The notes: generated by a model from the sequence alone, not told the origin. Shown: positions 43,401 through 55,247, counted from the first letter of the stretch. The stretch is DNA of 64,000 bases from Melitaea cinxia (GCF_905220565.1 NC_059399.1:17104501-17168500), one strand, 5' to 3'. A program made the numbers and translations.

Positions 43401-46400
43401 TATGAATAATGAACCAAAGTTCAATTTAATACAGCCCAGAATCTTCCTCAAAAGACACTCTTTGTAATACAATTTTACGAGCTTATTATATTATAAATTT
43501 AATGTGTTATATATCATATTAAATGTTACATTAAATTTGAACTTTATCACGTGCGCTTTATCGAGCTATTAGACACAAGTATAGGAAAATATTTTATTAT
43601 TTACTATTCGATATTAAAATTTTTGGAGTTATACTTCTTTTTGCGCTTCAGGGAAAAATTATGAGAGTATTTTTTTTACGATGCGCGCGCACACTGTCAT
43701 CAAAAATCGACACCCTGAAGCAGTGCCGGATTTATGTTTTTTATGAGTGTAGGCCACTTTATTTCTGCCGTCCCATGTACATACCTTTCCAAAATAATAA
43801 TTTTCCATTTGTTTACTACAAGTTACTCCTTTACTACAAATGGAAAATTATTATTTAAATAAATGAATGAATTAGTCATTAAGAAAGAGAGCGTAAAAAA
43901 GAAACAAGATATACAATTTTTATCCTCTGAAATCAAGTGACCGTCCTCTGAAATGTGCCGCCCCTAGGACGCTGCCGCGGCCTATACGGCCTATTTATAA
44001 ATCCAGGACTGCCCTGAAGAAGCTAGTCAACGAAGAGGTTAGCAATCTGAAGTTATCTATCCAACAAAGTAAAGCTTCTTACGTGCCTACATAAGTACAT
44101 ACACACTTTTTTCTTGTTATACAATTTTTATTCTAACAAAAAAAAATTAAAATATCCTTTATGTTTAAAGAGACAACAGTGTTTTATGACATTTATTGTT
44201 CTATCATGTAAAATATTTTCATACAGTTAATAGAGTTCAATGTCCTCACAATACACGACTTTGTCTCCAAACAACGGTATACAACAAGGAATGATAAAAC
44301 AGTTTTTAAGTTCGCATCTTTCTTGTTATCTTGCCGTAAAATCTAAAACACGTGGACGTCGCCATTTTAGCCGTCAATTTGTTTTCGAAGTTTAAAAGTT
44401 CTTTATCGAATTTGATGGTGTTAAAAAGAAAAAAATACAACTACCAACATGATGAACCTTTTTTTCTTATATATAAATATATTAAACAACCGAGGATCCG
44501 AATAACAATTACAATATATAAAATCGGTGACATATAGTGAAAAAAGAATTATTATAGATAACTCAAAAAGTCCTTGGCGGATGTCTCAAATTTAAACGGA
44601 ACCACACGACGAACACCAGCTTTCGACAAAAAAAAATCATTATAATCTGTGAACACAGTTAAAAGTTACGAATTAATTTATTATTAATTAAAAATAGTAC
44701 AGTCGAAGTATTATTAATTAAAAATAATACAGTCGAATTGAGAACCCTCTCCTTTTTTGATGTCTGTAAAATCGTTAAAAATCCCAGGGCAAATTGATCC
44801 TTATCAGATTCATTCGCGCTCATTTCAATCGTTATGTCATTCGTGTGGTTACGAGCTATAGGCACCCAAGTGGGTGAAGGTTGGCACAAGACACACATGC
44901 TAATACACAAAGCAATCTGTCTTCCTTCCGTCGCAGTGAATTGCTGTTGTTTCATACAAGTTATTTCATACATTTCATACAAACGTACATTTAATGAGTA
45001 CCTATGTGTGTTTCGATACTCACACATACAAAGTTTTTGCCAACCAATGTGATTAGGCTTGAGTCATTTTGACATTGAAAAAGGGTGCCTGCCAGCTCTG
45101 ACACGCGTCTAGAACTTTCTAAAATATTTAAATGTTAAAATTTAAAATATTTTATAAAATTAATCAATTTTAAATTAATGAAAACACTAAAATTCTTAAA
45201 TTAATACATAAATTGACGTTTGCTCTTCGTATCTCTACAGTAAATGCTAGTATACCACTATATTTATATCACACATAAACAGTTATATGTAAAATATTAT
45301 TCCCAACATCAATATGCGGCCGGAGTCTACAGTACCCGTCCCCTCTCACCGGTGACGCTGTAAAGGCCAGTAACCAACAGAAACAATCGTTTCGAAAAAT
45401 AATTGTGTTTGCTCGCAAACGAAAAAAAAAACCGACTTCAATTACATGGACGAGTAATACAACGTAGATCGATGAAAAAATAGTCAAGTAACTACGCGTT
45501 ATCAAAGATTACTCAAAAAGTAGTTATCAGATCTCAATAAAACTTATATGTGACCACATGACAAACATCAGCTTTCGATTAAATTAAAAATTATTAAAAT
45601 CGGTACACCCAGTAAAAAGTTATTGCGGATTTTCAAGAGTTTCCCTCGATTTCTCTGGAATTCCATCATCAGATCCTGGTTTCCTTATCATGGTACTAAA
45701 TTTGGGACATCTCCTTTCCAACAAAAAAAGAATTATCAAAATCGGTACATCCAGTAGAAAGTTATGCGGTATAATACAACGTAGGTCGACGAAAAAAGCG
45801 TCAAATAAAAACGCATTATTAGATATAACTCGAAAAGTAGTTATTAGATCTCAAATAAATTTAAATGGAACCAATTGGCACACACCACCTTTCGATTAAA
45901 ATAAAATTTGTCGAAATCGGTCCACACGGTCAAAAGTTCTGATGTAACATACATAAAAAAAAAAAAAAAAATACAGTCGAATTGAGAACCTCCTCCTTTT
46001 TTGGAAGTCGGTTAAAAAAGAAACGTCAATATATCCTTCTTAGTCAAATATCCGAAAAAAATTCCATTTTTTTTATCTAATAACAAAACATTTATATAAG
46101 GATTTGCAAATGATTGTAAGCTAATAATATTAAAAACATGAAAGTATACATATATAACAACTAATTTTTAAAGTACAGCTAAAAAATAATAAAAATATAA
46201 CTTAAATTAATTCATAAACAAACGAACACGAGGTCTGGTGTGTGTGTATATATAAGAACACCCGAGTTTTGCGGTTAATTTTACAATGAACCGTGAATGT
46301 GTAAAGAATTCGATGATTAATTTATACTTAATTGTTTTCCTTCCGCAATTTCGTAATACCAGCAGCAATTTTTACATATTAATGTAGTTTTAATAAGGTA

Positions 46401-49400
46401 GGAATACAAGAAAAAAAATTTTTCTGTCATCTGCGTGTGTATATTATAGTACTAGCTATGTTCTGCGGTTTCACTCCGTTTTAGGAATTTAGGAACATAT
46501 ATAGCCTATAGTCTTTCCTTTCTCGTTAAATGGACTATCTATCACAAAAATAATTTATCAATTCGACCCTGAGATTGGCGCGCACACAAATCAAACATTT
46601 CATGTTTATAATTTAAATTAGTTTAGATGTTAATACATAAATTCGCAGAATCTACATTTCAATGAGGTAAATATTAAAATGCAAAATTTATTAATTTCAT
46701 TACAAAACATATCTTAGATAAAAAAGCGAGTGTGGTTTAGACCACACGACTGAAGTAAAACTTACGAAACGTAACTCTCTCTCTTTCTACCTTCACTAAC
46801 TTATATCTCCTTCTCAACTTCCGTTCACCTCATTTGATCACACTTTTTGTAACGCTCTCGTCACGCATTCAACAGCTTATTCCAGAAGTCAAAGATGGTT
46901 GACTTCAAAAATGTAACCATAACGTACAAAATTATTCATACTCTCCAATCTTCTTTACATTTCTCAATCACGAACGTTCCTATAAAAATACATACATCGG
47001 AAACGATGTAATGAACCGCTGTCATTAGAATTATAAATATCTTGTAACAAACAAAATTATCATAAATCATTGCAAATCCATTCACGTCATTTAACATCAC
47101 TTATTGATCTGAACAAATACCAATGATAATTAACTGCTAATTAAGTCTAAACTTTAATTACTAAGAGACAAAATTAGATTGACATAATCAACTAGATACG
47201 AGATGTGTAATACTAGCTGACCCAGCAGACGCAGTCATATCTTGAGAACTGTCAAACGCCTGAATAATAAAGAAAAGTGTTCGGATTTTTTTTTCAATTT
47301 TCCGAGCACTTTTTTTAATATTCCTTCCGCAACATCTACAAAGTATTAGAAAACTCTTAAAAATAAGCCGTCGCGTTTTAGCCGTTCTCGAGTTTTGCGC
47401 TAAACAACACATCAAACTATAACAAGTGTATCTCTAAATACTGGCATGACATAATTATATTCGTAATTGAAATCACGTAATGTAAACAATCGGGTTTTCA
47501 ATACAAGATATAAAATATTCACACAATCATAAAAATACACACACACTATTATCTTACCTTTATAATAATAATAGCAGTCATCATGTAGACTACACATTAA
47601 ACACTGTATAGTCATTATACATAGACTATACATAAAAATCTTACGCTTTTTTTTAACGTTACAGTCGTTTTTAACCGGCTAGGGTACCCCTCCGCAACGC
47701 CCCATAAAGAACTTCGTTCAAAAATCTGTAAATCAGATGATGTCGCAGACAGTTTACTGAAAATTTCGTTATTATATTTATTTATGCATCAAAAACAATT
47801 GACTTAATGACACACCAGCTGTTTTAGAACCAGAGATAAAAAAAAAAATAATAATTTTCCGTTCATCGGCCTTGGAGATCGCGGAGGATATCACATGTCA
47901 TGAATTACAAAGAGATCAAATCTGTTCTGATAGCTATTGTAGTAACGACCTCATACTACATACGTGCAATTAGTAATGACACTTGACTAAAATAAATAAT
48001 TATAATTAATGAATTGTGAAGTAGAAAAATGTGTAGATAATTTATTTATAAATGCAATTTCAAGGTTAAAGAAAAAAGGTTACCCTAGAACCCCTTAAAA
48101 AATGAAATTATCTATCTATACTTATAAATGGAGAGCCTTTTTTTTCTGTTATACTGCGAAAACTACTAAGCTGATTTGAATAATACTTATACCATTAGAT
48201 GCAACATGTTTCAGAGAAGGTTTTAGTATATGATATGTTGGTGATTACTTGTCGTGTAAAACAATATGGACGGATAGAGGTCGTTAAAATGTAGGTACAT
48301 AAAAAAGAATGAACCGCTAAGTGTATTGCTAAGCTCATAATTCAACATCGGCTCAATCCATTAAGTTAATTTTTTTGTTATCTAATACTTCGTAGAAGGT
48401 TCTGACGGAATGAAAAATTAGGAAAAAAGGCGCAGAAAGTTGTAAAAGTTCAAAAATTGTAACGATGCAGTGATTGACACATGCAGTAACTGAGAAAGTA
48501 TGCCGATCCAGTTAGTAAATTAAAACGGTAGACCATAGTGACATGATATATATTGTTTTCTTGAAGTTGCTCGTCGGCGCGCTGTGCGCTGTAAACGCAG
48601 CTCCACAGTCGTCAAGGCTCTATCAACAGTCAGCGCAGTATCAGCAACTAAATCCGTAAGTTGATCTTATGATTAAGCTATGTTTCATTGACCTTTTTCA
48701 TCTTTCAACTTTAGATAGAAACAGTGTTGATACAGAATTTTAATCTTCTCTTAATACTTTTTTCAGACTTGATTATTATTTAGATAATCAAGAAGTGAGA
48801 AACTATTATCAGGAAGAACAAAAACAAGGTAAGGAATGCATGTTCTTTTAAAACAGCCTTCTAATTATATTTTTCACTTTTTTAAAAAAGATTTCGAAAA
48901 ATATTGCTGACTTCTCACAGTAACTATTGAATAAAAAATAAATTCGGAAATAAGTAACTTATTGCTTTACAATTATGAATAGATTTCAGTGTCATATATT
49001 ATATCATGTCACAATACATAGTTTTTATCCTAAAACACTTAAATAATGAAAAAAAAACCTAAAACATTATATAGTACGGCTATTTATAATTTTTAACATA
49101 AGTCACATTTAAATCCCCAATACTTTATGATTAGAACTCCACACTTATAAAATAATAAGCTTTAGAAATAGTGCGGATCAACTAGTAAATAATATACAAA
49201 ATTAAATTATATTTATACTATATTTTAGTAAATTCAAATACTCGTAACAACGCGCCCGCACGTCTTGAAACACTGGAGCCTGATAGTGAAGTGGAACTCA
49301 TACCGGGAGCTCAAACACCCCAGCAACCACCACAACAGGTACCTATTCATATTATAATTTGCCATTATTCATGTTTATCATTGTTTCGTGATATTATTAC

Positions 49401-52400
49401 AGCAACAATCAGTCACCAAGATAAGGCTCCTGTGGATAAAAAATAGCAATTGTGTTATTGTACAATATTGCTATTATTTTCTAAAAAAATCGAGGGAAAC
49501 CCTCGAAAATTCGCATAACTTTTTACTGGATGTACCGATTTTGATGATCTTTAATTTAATCGATAGCCGATGTTTATCATGTGATCACATTTAAATTTCA
49601 TCGAGATTTAATTACAACTTTAGGAGTAATCTTTGATAATGGGTATTTACCCGACTATTTTTTTCGTCTACCTACGTTGTATTACTTGTCAATGTAATTG
49701 AAGGCGGTTTTTTTTTCGTTTGACAGCAAACAATTATTATTAATAATTATGATACACTGACATAAAGATCACGCTTAGTTATATAGGATATAATAGATTA
49801 AGATTATATTCAAGAGTATAAGAAGATCTTTAATTGAGAAGAACGCCTGAAGTCTTAAGGGACGGACTCTAACTTTTAATAATTTATATAGAGGTATCTT
49901 TATTTTCAAATTCATTTCAATTATTTTTTATTTTTTAGACACCCGTCGCCCCCAACATACCTGGTTTGGTTCCTGGTCAAAGAGTTTTTATCGTACACAT
50001 GCCAGTACCTGGAATTAGGTAAGCTTATTGACTATTAAATTATTAATAAGGTAAAATATAGGTTATCGATCGTTTGAAATTTTAAGCTGGAACAAAATTC
50101 AATACTTTTCTTTGATTGTAGCACCTCTTACATTTTCTACCGTGTTGACATTAATGAGTACTATGCGAAATATACAAATCATGGAGGCACGTTTTATAGC
50201 CTAAATTACTATTATTTAGCCTAAATTACTATTATTTACTAATTAATTAGTAATTTATGCTATAAAACGCGCATGGGTCCGTTTGTTTAATGATATATTT
50301 ATATTGTTATCAGGCCCGGTACTGTTGGAGGTTACCAGCCTGTATACATAGTAGCGGCAGCGCCTCAAGGGAATGCCGGATATCCTGGTAATTCTTAATA
50401 CCGCACTATTACTACTTGACCTACCTTTGTCTACTAACCTACGTCATTTTACCTTTTTGTTAGTCGTTGTTTGATATTTTATAGTGTATGAATTAACTTG
50501 TAAAAAATATTACATTTAAAATTATTTCGATTCGAGGTATAAGCAAAATAAATATAACTTTACATTGATAGAGCGTTGTATTTTTCTTTTATAATAAAAT
50601 AAAACAATCTTTATTTAATTTATTTAATGTTGTAAAAAAATTTAATTTACAACTTAAAATTTTTAGAGAATAAAATTCTATATATTTTTTTTAATATTTT
50701 TTTTATAAGTTCTTATACCAATTGTCCTTAATACGTATCCACTTGTTATAAAAAAAATCTCATTTAACCGTACCATTTTCCAGGCTACCAAAACCCAGTT
50801 CTATTAAATCCGTCTGGCCAGGTTTCGCCTGCGCTTGGATACCCTCAACAAGGCGTTGCTGGAGTTCAAATTAACCCTAACTTAGGTCTGAATCCTTATG
50901 GGAACCAAGCATTTAACTTTGGTTATCACCAGCCGATACTAGCGTTCCAGTGAGTATACTTTTTTTTTCAAATTATATTTCTTTATTGAAGTAAAACATC
51001 TTTAAGGACGATTGACTTGTTGAGTAAAAAGGTGAATTCGTGACGAGAGCGTTACGAAAATTGTGATCTAGCGAGGCGAATGGAAGTCGAAAGGGCGATA
51101 TAAGTTAGATGGAGTTAAAGAAGATTTACTTCAATCGTGTGGTCTAAAGCACACTTTTTTATATAAAATTGACGAATTTTTAAGATCCTGGCCAGGAATA
51201 TTCAATCCATCCTAAGTTCTAAAAAATTCAAACCATTTATTTGGTTTTATTTACCTTACCTTGCTATCATTGTCGTATTATATAATTATCTCTACAGATT
51301 ACACCTTTGCTATAAATACGAATTCATAGTCTACTCTGTTAAACATAAAATAATCGGGCTGTCTGGAAGAAATGAGTAAGACAGTAAGACTAGCCATAAG
51401 ACTGCTTCTTGTACAACACATTCTTAAGTTGTCTGTATTATTATTATTATGTATTTGCATATTTTGGTGTACAATAAAGAGTAAATAAATAAATAAATAA
51501 ATAAATAAAATAAATAATGAATATTTGCGCGTTTCAGACCCCAAGCAGGAGATGTACCCGGTGCTTTACGCTTCTCACAAGTCGTATCTCTTCAAGGACA
51601 AGTTCAACGAACGAATCAGGAACAACAAGACAGTGGTATGTAAAAATTTTCACAACTAACGTACGTAGTACATTGACTTGTCTATAGATTCGTAAAATTT
51701 CCCCTTTTTAACCCACAACGCAAAAAGAGGGGTGTTTTAAGTTTGACGTGTCTGTCTGTCTGTCTGTGGCTCTGTAGCTCGCGAACGGATGAAGCGATTT
51801 CATTTTAGTTTTTTTTTTTTTTGTATGAAAGGTGAGTTACGGGCGAGTGCTTTTAGATATGCGTGATGAAAATCGGTTGAGTTGTTTAAAAGTTGTAAGG
51901 GATGAAAGTGGGGAAGAATAACCGAATGTCTGCAAATATAAACTAGTGGGGTCACAAATGAAAGCGCATCACGTGCATATTACCAAATAATGTGTTCATG
52001 AAAATCCCTGAAAAAACTCAAGGGTACTCAACTCTCAGGGGTAAAAGTGGTAAAAATACCCAATACCTGCAAATATATGTGGTGGGGAGAAACAAAATCT
52101 ACATTATAATAAGCTTACCTATATAAAGTATAAAATAAAAATGAAATTAAAAATTAAAAAAAAACCCGACACAATAACATGAGTTGTATGATGTTGATGT
52201 ATGTTATTTACAATAAATCTTTGTCATTAATTCGGAAACCCTAATTCAACTCACATCCTTATTTAATAATTCATTATTTCGTTAGACAAATAAAATCAAA
52301 ACAATGTAATTGTAATTAACGCGTTGTATATTTTATTTTTAGAAAAATCTGCCAAAATTGCCAGTCAAGTGACGATGGAGACGAAGGAACACGCTCAAAA

Positions 52401-52434
52401 CGCCAAACCAACTCCAATCAATAACAAAGCTTAG
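40500..52434 (+). CDS. secreted Pro/Gln/Gly-rich protein, nine exons, 261 aa
   Basis: Exons: 40500-40514, 48567-48655, 48767-48828, 49229-49338, 49939-50018, 50314-50387, 50784-50949, 51538-51635, 52343-52434. All junctions are GT-AG and the phases (0,2,1,0,2,1,2,1) chain without a stop. The first exon gives MAIIL; the second continues LLVGALCAVNA|APQSS, a textbook signal peptide cut near residue 16. The mature chain starts Gln/Tyr-rich (LYQQSAQYQQ), then APARLETLEPDSEVELIPGA (about 64-83), TPQQPPQQTPVAPNIPGLVP, a hydrophobic VFIVHMPVPGIRP, YQPVYIVAAAPQGNAGYP, a Gly/Asn/Pro-rich segment (NPSGQVSPALGYPQQ), ALRFSQVVSLQGQV and a Lys-rich tail ending NNKA. No enzyme motif or transmembrane segment is present. 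It may belong to the insect DUF4794-type secreted proteins (memory only). A cuticle, eggshell or silk-like matrix role is possible but unproven. Poly-A signals AATAAA at 52494. Confidence 0.8.
40930..41070 (-). repeat. SINE family G copy in intron 1
   Basis: GCAACTTAATGTTTGTTATA, GGTAGCAGCCGACTGACTTC, CAGACGGGAATCGTTCCCAC and CACGGAGCAGAAAGCATGG. The head carries the B-box-like GGGAACGATTCCCG on the minus strand. Confidence 0.6.
41271..41355 (+). repeat. family A, extreme 3' end in intron 1
   Basis: CGCCATTTTTGGCGCGAACT, TGTGGAGGCCGATGTCCAGC and AGTGGACTGCGATAGACTGA, 5'-truncated. Confidence 0.75.
41673..41883 (-). repeat. MITE family C copy in intron 1
   Basis: GCTTTAGACCACACAGCTGA, AGTAAAACTTCTCCAGC, CTCCGTTCGCCTCGCCCGAT, CACGCATTCACCAGCTTACT and AAAGAAGCTTTACTTCA. 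Confidence 0.8.
41884..42894. other. intron 1 DNA
   Basis: 42430-42475 ((AAT)n then ACGCTTTATTGTACACC) is the reverse of a LINE tail (GGTGTACAATAAAGCG). The rest is AT-rich with no feature. Confidence 0.45.
42895..43112 (+). repeat. family J copy in intron 1
   Basis: AACTAGCAGACACCGCAAAC, CCCCCTTAATCCCCCC, GACCGATTCTCAGACCTACC, TTTCATAAAAATCGGTCCAA and CATGACACGAGAATG. Confidence 0.65.
43113..44009. other. intron 1 DNA with a hairpin
   Basis: 43791-43855: AATAATAATTTTCCATTTGT and its reverse complement flank a 23-base loop. 43948-44009 (GTGCCGCCCCTAGGACGC .. AAATCCAGGACTGCCCTGAA) looks like a dispersed repeat fragment. No exon. Confidence 0.45.
44545..44765 (+). repeat. family F fragment in intron 1
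   Basis: GATAACTCAAAAAGTCC, ACGGAACCACACGACGAACA, CAGCTTTCGACAAAA and ACAGTCGAATTGAGAACCCT. The ATTAATTAAAAAT..ACAGTCGAA stretch is duplicated in tandem (44687-44740). Confidence 0.65.
45395..46020 (+). repeat. family F, longest copy (two units) in intron 1
   Basis: Starts GTTTGCTCGCAAACG, then CCGACTTCAATTACATGG, TCAAAGATTACTCAAAAAGT, CCATCATCAGATCCTGG, a second ACAACGTAGGTCGACGAAAA, AGATCTCAAATAAATTTAAA, CGGTCCACACGGTCAAAAGT, an A-run, ACAGTCGAATTGAGAACCTC and TTTTTTGGAAGTCGGTTAAA. This is the reference copy for the family. Confidence 0.75.
46445..46605 (+). repeat. family D fragment in intron 1
   Basis: ACTAGCTATGTTCTGCGGTT, AACATATATAGCCTATAGTC and GTTAAATGGACTATC. Confidence 0.6.
46725..46912 (-). 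repeat. MITE family C copy in intron 1
   Basis: Begins with the palindrome GTGTGGTTTAGACCACAC, then GACTGAAGTAAAACTTACG, TAACGCTCTCGTCACGCATT and TTCCAGAAGTCAAAGATGG. Confidence 0.8.
46913..48118. other. intron 1 DNA, nothing recognised
   Basis: No exon, RNA or confident repeat family. A short CTAGCTGACCCAGCAGACGC patch (47213-47232) resembles the start of dispersed moth repeats. Confidence 0.3.
48119..48290 (+). repeat. family K copy in intron 1
   Basis: CTATACTTATAAATGGAGAG, TTCTGTTATACTGCGAAAAC and ATGCAACATGTTTCAGAGAA. It is distantly like 60358-60500. Confidence 0.4.
49490..49745 (-). repeat. family F fragment in intron 4
   Basis: CGAGGGAAACCCTCGAAAAT, GTACCGATTTTGATGATC, AGGAGTAATCTTTGATAATG and CTACGTTGTATTACTTGTCA. 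Confidence 0.7.
50192..50270. repeat. small hairpin with internal duplication, intron 5
   Basis: CGTTTTATAGCCTAAATTAC and its near reverse complement GTAATTTATGCTATAAAACG flank a spacer. TAGCCTAAATTACTATTATT occurs twice in a row. Small non-autonomous element or replication slip. Confidence 0.7.
50989..51158 (+). repeat. MITE family C copy in intron 7
   Basis: GAAGTAAAACATCTTTAAGG, GTGACGAGAGCGTTACGAAA, GATATAAGTTAGATGGAGTT and AAAGAAGATTTACTTCAATC ends. It shows the family entering a live transcription unit. Confidence 0.8.
51355..51515 (+). repeat. LINE 3' tail in intron 7
   Basis: GGGCTGTCTGGAAGAAATG, CTTCTTGTACAACACATTCT, TTGGTGTACAATAAAGAG and (TAAA)n. It ends 22 bases before the next exon's acceptor. 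Confidence 0.7.
51700..52175 (+). repeat. dispersed retroelement-like unit in intron 8
   Basis: CCCACAACGCAAAAAGAGGG, (TGTC)n, TGGCTCTGTAGCTCGCGAAC, GGATGAAGCGATTTC, TGAAAATCGGTTGAG and a closing A-rich AAAACCCGACA. The wording is typical of moth repeats; no second copy is in this window. Confidence 0.4.
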
Positions 52435-52499
52435 ACAATTTTCGCTAACGTTTCTTTTCCCAAAGATTTTCTTTATTTGTATTTTTAGTCGTGAATAAA

Positions 52500-53239
52500 T
52501 AAAATGTAAGATATCAAACGTATATATTTCCTTGATTTTTACAGTAATTTTGATAAGTTTCAAATTTTTTAATTTTTAAACGCGTACAGAATGATTAACG
52601 AATTTATAATAAAGTGAACGTCTGTATGTTTATGTTACTCTTTGATGAACGTGGTGAACACCATCGCTGCTCGGGCGCGCCGCTCGCTGCTACTTCACAC
52701 CGATGCCGATGTTTTGGTTTGTTCACTTTATCAAGAGATGGCGCGATTCGTAACATGTTTTCTTTTATTGATTTTTATTTTTTAATATTCGACATGAATT
52801 TTTATAAAATTGTTATTCCTTTGCTATATTTTTTTCTAATTTATTAATAGTTTCCTCTCAATAGAAATAGAGTCACTACAACGTTGTTAAATATTTTGCT
52901 GATAACTTTCAAATATGTCATGTCTTGTCTTTGAGTAAATAATTCGTACCTGATTGTATTTTTAAATAAATGTAAATAAAAATGTTGTGTGTTTTTATTT
53001 ATTACAAAATACAAAAAGCCTTCACTCAGCACTATTACCGTGAATAACAATTAATTAGCAATACCCGTGCGAATAATTCGCACTAAATAAGTAAATACTT
53101 CACCGATCGTCAATCATGTTGACGTTGTTTCAAAATTGAAGCCATCATAGGTATATATAATTCTAATAATTAATTAATTTACAAAAACAAAAGCAACCAT
53201 AAAGTTTTTAGTAGTGGATGCCAGTACAGCAAGCACTCC
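52500..53239. other. 3' flank of the secreted gene
   Basis: AT-rich except for 52655-52745 (TCGGGCGCGCCGCTCGCTGC), which is locally GC-rich without a supported exon. Confidence 0.35.
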
Positions 53240-53522
53240 ACTGAGGTAGGGCACAGCAGGAATTTCCTGCTCAAAATATGGAGCAGCCCGACTGGGGTAG
53301 TACCTCGACCTTACAGAAGATCACAGCTAAATAATACTGTTTTCAAGCAGTATTGTGTTCCTGTTGGTGAGTAAGGTGACCAGAGCTCCTGGGGGGATAG
53401 GGGATTGGGTCGGCAACCTGCTTGCGATACTTCTGGTGTTGCAGGTGTCTATAAGCTACGGTAATCGCTTACCATCAGGTGAGCCGTACGCTTGTTTGCC
53501 GACCTAGTGACATAAAAAAATA
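53240..53522 (+). repeat. family B full-length copy
   Basis: TGAGGTAGGGCACAGCAGGA, GAGCAGCCCGACTGGGGTAG, TTACAGAAGATCACAGCTAA, CCTGTTGGTGAGTAAGGTGA, GTCGGCAACCTGCTTGCGAT, TACCATCAGGTGAGCCGTAC and CGACCTAGTGACAT, then an A-run. The poly-A end fixes the element's + orientation. Confidence 0.85.
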
Positions 53523-54595
53523 AAAAATATATCTATAAAATGATATATAATAATTTATGTGGAGTAATTGTGAGGCTTTTTCTGAAAAGGGGGGCAAACA
53601 TCTTAACCTTAGCATATTAATAAATATGATATTTCTGTGTTGTACTAAATTGTGATATATTATAGAGTGATAGTACAAGGCGGGTGCTGCTTTCTAGACT
53701 AGACACGAACTAGGTCGTAACGGAAAACCCAGGCTTCGTATTTTACCTAAACTGGACAGTAAACAAGCCCAAGACGTGACGAAAGCTGTTATTTTTAATT
53801 ATTACTTTTTTACCTAGTTTAGTTAGTTACCTAAATTTTGGGTTAGATTTTAGGAGGTTAATCTTTACGCTAAAATTCCTTCCAAAAAACAATTTAAAAA
53901 AATAATTCAGTCATTTTGAATGATTTTACAAAAAAAAAAAATAGCTAAAACTTTTTATTCATTTTGAATCATTCAAAAAAAAAAATAGTTATAAAATAAA
54001 GCGTAGCTACCACTAATTCGGAATAAAGATTCTGCAGAGAATAATCGGCAAGAAACTCCGCACTCTTTTGGAAAAAAAAATGTGTTTTATTATAAAATTA
54101 TTAAAATAAATAAATAATTATGATTAAATACAGGGCCACTAATTCCATGCACCTTTTTTATATTGCCTGGCGCTGCTTCTTTTCTCCTTCTACGAGAACA
54201 AATATACTGAGGCATAAACTTTCAAGAATACATTTCATGCTATATTATCAGTACAATACTTTACTAAGGAGTAGAATGCAAAGCGAATCTTATTCAAACA
54301 TTTAATTAATGCAAACTGAATAATTAAAGAAATATAATCATAAAATTAATAGAAAACATCCTTTGAATAAATTACTATGGACTTAACTACAACCACTTTT
54401 ACTGTTAAAATCGCATTACGAATAACATAAATGGGGAGTAGCGGGTTCTATACCTACGTGACCTTATGCCAGTGGTTTTCAAAGCGCGGTCATACGTAGA
54501 GAAGCTAAACTCAAGTCAAAAGTTAGATAGGCACATAATTTTATTTAAATTCAGCCTGTATCAACTGCTGAGTAGATGCCTCTTTATCCGTTTAG
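53523..54595. other. intergenic DNA, nothing recognised
   Basis: 53925-53995 has a tandem AATGATT..A-run duplication. 54000-54070 (GCGTAGCTACCACTAATTCG, GCAAGAAACTCCGCACTC) has the style of a dispersed repeat. No gene. Confidence 0.3.
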
Positions 54596-54597
54596 AA

Positions 54598-54842
54598 GGG
54601 TCGCTGTTCCACTACGGGCCAGTGCTATATTCCCTACAATGAATAAAGGTCGCTATCAGGTGTCTAAGATACCGGGGCCGACAGCTTAACGTGCGCTCCG
54701 ATGTATGGTGAGGAGACCTTAAGAGCAGACATCCAGACCGAAAACAAATATTTGTGGTAATATAAATATCCATCCCGTGTGGGAATCGAAACCGAACCAC
54801 TGATTTAGGCGCTTACAAAGCACACGCAGCATTACACCAGGA
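54598..54842 (-). repeat. SINE family H copy
   Basis: Read on the minus strand the head is GTGTAATGCTGCGTGTGC with a degenerate B box (GGTTTCGATTCCC). The body then has GTCTGGATGTCTGCTCTTA, GTCTCCTCACCATACATCG and GAGCGCACGTTAAGCTGTCG, as in 16870-16960. Confidence 0.6.
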
Positions 54843-54925
54843 CGATCTCGGAATTTTGTTATTTATATGTAAAGTGGGATTATTGCCATGATGGACCGGA
54901 GTCAATGAATTTTATACATAAATGT

Positions 54926-55247
54926 GTGTGGCTACGGCAGTAAATAATATAGACGCCCCCTCTCTTCCCGTGGGTGTCGTAAGAGGCGACTAAGGGATAA
55001 CAAGGTTCCACAACCACCTTGGAACTTATAAAGCCGACCGATGGCGGGATAACCATCCAACGGCTTTGAAATACACAGGCCGAAGACGGGCAGCAGCGTC
55101 TTCGGTGCGACAAAGCCAGTACTGCGGTCACCAACTCGCCTGCCCAGCGTGGTGACTATGGGCAAAACACACGAGTTCACGCCATTTTAGACGCGAACTT
55201 GTGGAGGCCTATGTCCAGTAGTGGACTGCGATAAGCTGAAGTAAGTG
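54926..55247 (+). repeat. family A full copy
   Basis: TGTGTGGCTACGGCAGTAAA, CCCCCTCTCTTCCCGTGGGT, CCGATGGCGGGATAACCATC, CCGAAGACGGGCAGCAGCGT, GTGGTGACTATGGGCAAAAC and CTTGTGGAGGCCTATGTCCA, but with a TGAAGTAAGTGATG end rather than a clean (TGA)n. Confidence 0.8.

Larger units (their letters stand above)
40515..48566 (+). other. first intron (8 kb) of the secreted gene
   Basis: CTC|gtaagt donor and TTGTTTTCTTGAAG acceptor. It is filled with the repeats listed separately. The acceptor lies 24 bases after an in-frame ATG (48543), so an alternative unspliced start MIYIVFLK.. is formally possible. Confidence 0.65.

Noticed and set aside
44659..45027. 122-codon minus-strand frame
   Set aside because: It starts in a duplicated family F scrap and shows no domain, signal peptide or splice support.
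48543..48566. ATG at 48543 as start of the secreted gene
   Set aside because: In frame, but a strong acceptor at 48566 and a TATA-driven five-codon exon 8 kb upstream give a cleaner signal peptide. Kept only as an alternative.
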